64,000 nucleotides of DNA, from assembly GCA_015057605.1 (NCBI GenBank), contig SVDX01000006.1, forward strand, positions 1-64,000. Reading direction: 5' to 3'. The notes under the pieces are model-generated. The model was given only the letters and a program-made list of their open reading frames with translations, had not been told where the DNA came from and ran no database searches. The stretch comes from Lachnospira sp. (GTDB taxonomy: Bacteria > Bacillota > Clostridia > Lachnospirales > Lachnospiraceae). Position numbers and translations under genes: made by a program. Position 1 is the stretch's first letter. The number at the start of each line of letters is the position of its first letter. Positions 63,984 to 64,000 of this stretch are shown piece after piece.

Positions 63984-64000
63984 TTAGAAAGAGGATGACA

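Overview
The window is a 64 kb stretch of an AT-rich chromosome from an anaerobic Firmicute, most probably a member of the Lachnospiraceae. The inference rests on these features: an anaerobic class III ribonucleotide reductase (nrdD), a SCIFF peptide with its radical-SAM maturase beside secDF, a dgt-dnaG-rpoD operon, a DUF4317 protein, a TIGR04086 membrane protein, a T-box in front of thrS, pyrBI, plant-polysaccharide hydrolases (GH105, GH43), and many strong AGGAGG ribosome binding sites. No phage, insertion sequence, plasmid or CRISPR features were seen.

Layout. 1-8.3 kb: start of lepA, a YdcF-type protein, a cupin, DUF4317, a membrane pseudokinase with bacterial Ig-like domains, a UvrD-type helicase and gltX. 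8.4-10.8 kb: nitroreductase-pyrB-pyrI, ending in a terminator and a tandem 62-63 bp hairpin repeat. 10.8-25 kb: a block of surface and signalling genes. It holds a lipoprotein plus a large secreted protein with a caspase-like His/Cys pair, a MacB-like ABC transporter with a small partner, a sigma factor fused through a membrane segment to leucine-rich repeats, and two paralogous membrane-anchored propeller-like proteins flanking the RNase P RNA gene. 25-32.2 kb: the dgt-dnaG-rpoD-trmK-nif3-kinase operon. 32.2-41.4 kb: a TIGR04086 protein, a CorC-type protein, a ParA-like protein, ddl-murF-folA, a VTC/DUF4956 pair and a two-component system. 41.5-48.8 kb: cupin, GH105, thrS with T-box, a FliD-C-like protein, a membrane protein and GH43. 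48.8-51.5 kb: a PAP2 phosphatase and two LRR membrane proteins. 51.5-58.8 kb: two large structured intergenic elements, then an operon that reads scfA-scfB-secDF-recJ-isomerase-apt. 58.9-64 kb: an AEC transporter, a YD-repeat-like lipoprotein, tRNA-Leu(AAG), and nrdD behind two NrdR boxes.

The most striking content is a likely extracytoplasmic signalling network. A sigma factor (18332-20560) carries an outside-facing LRR region made of two modules. The same module, including its N-terminal strand motif and C-terminal tail, forms the two stand-alone membrane LRR proteins at 49530-51335. The promoter of those LRR genes and the promoter of the caspase-like secreted protein at 11760-14576 share a nearly identical regulatory cassette of about 90 bp: a 10-bp direct repeat with 20-bp period that fits the LytTR (AgrA-type) consensus, 9 bp from a -35 box. 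The two distant surface loci therefore look co-regulated, probably by a LytTR response regulator encoded outside the window.
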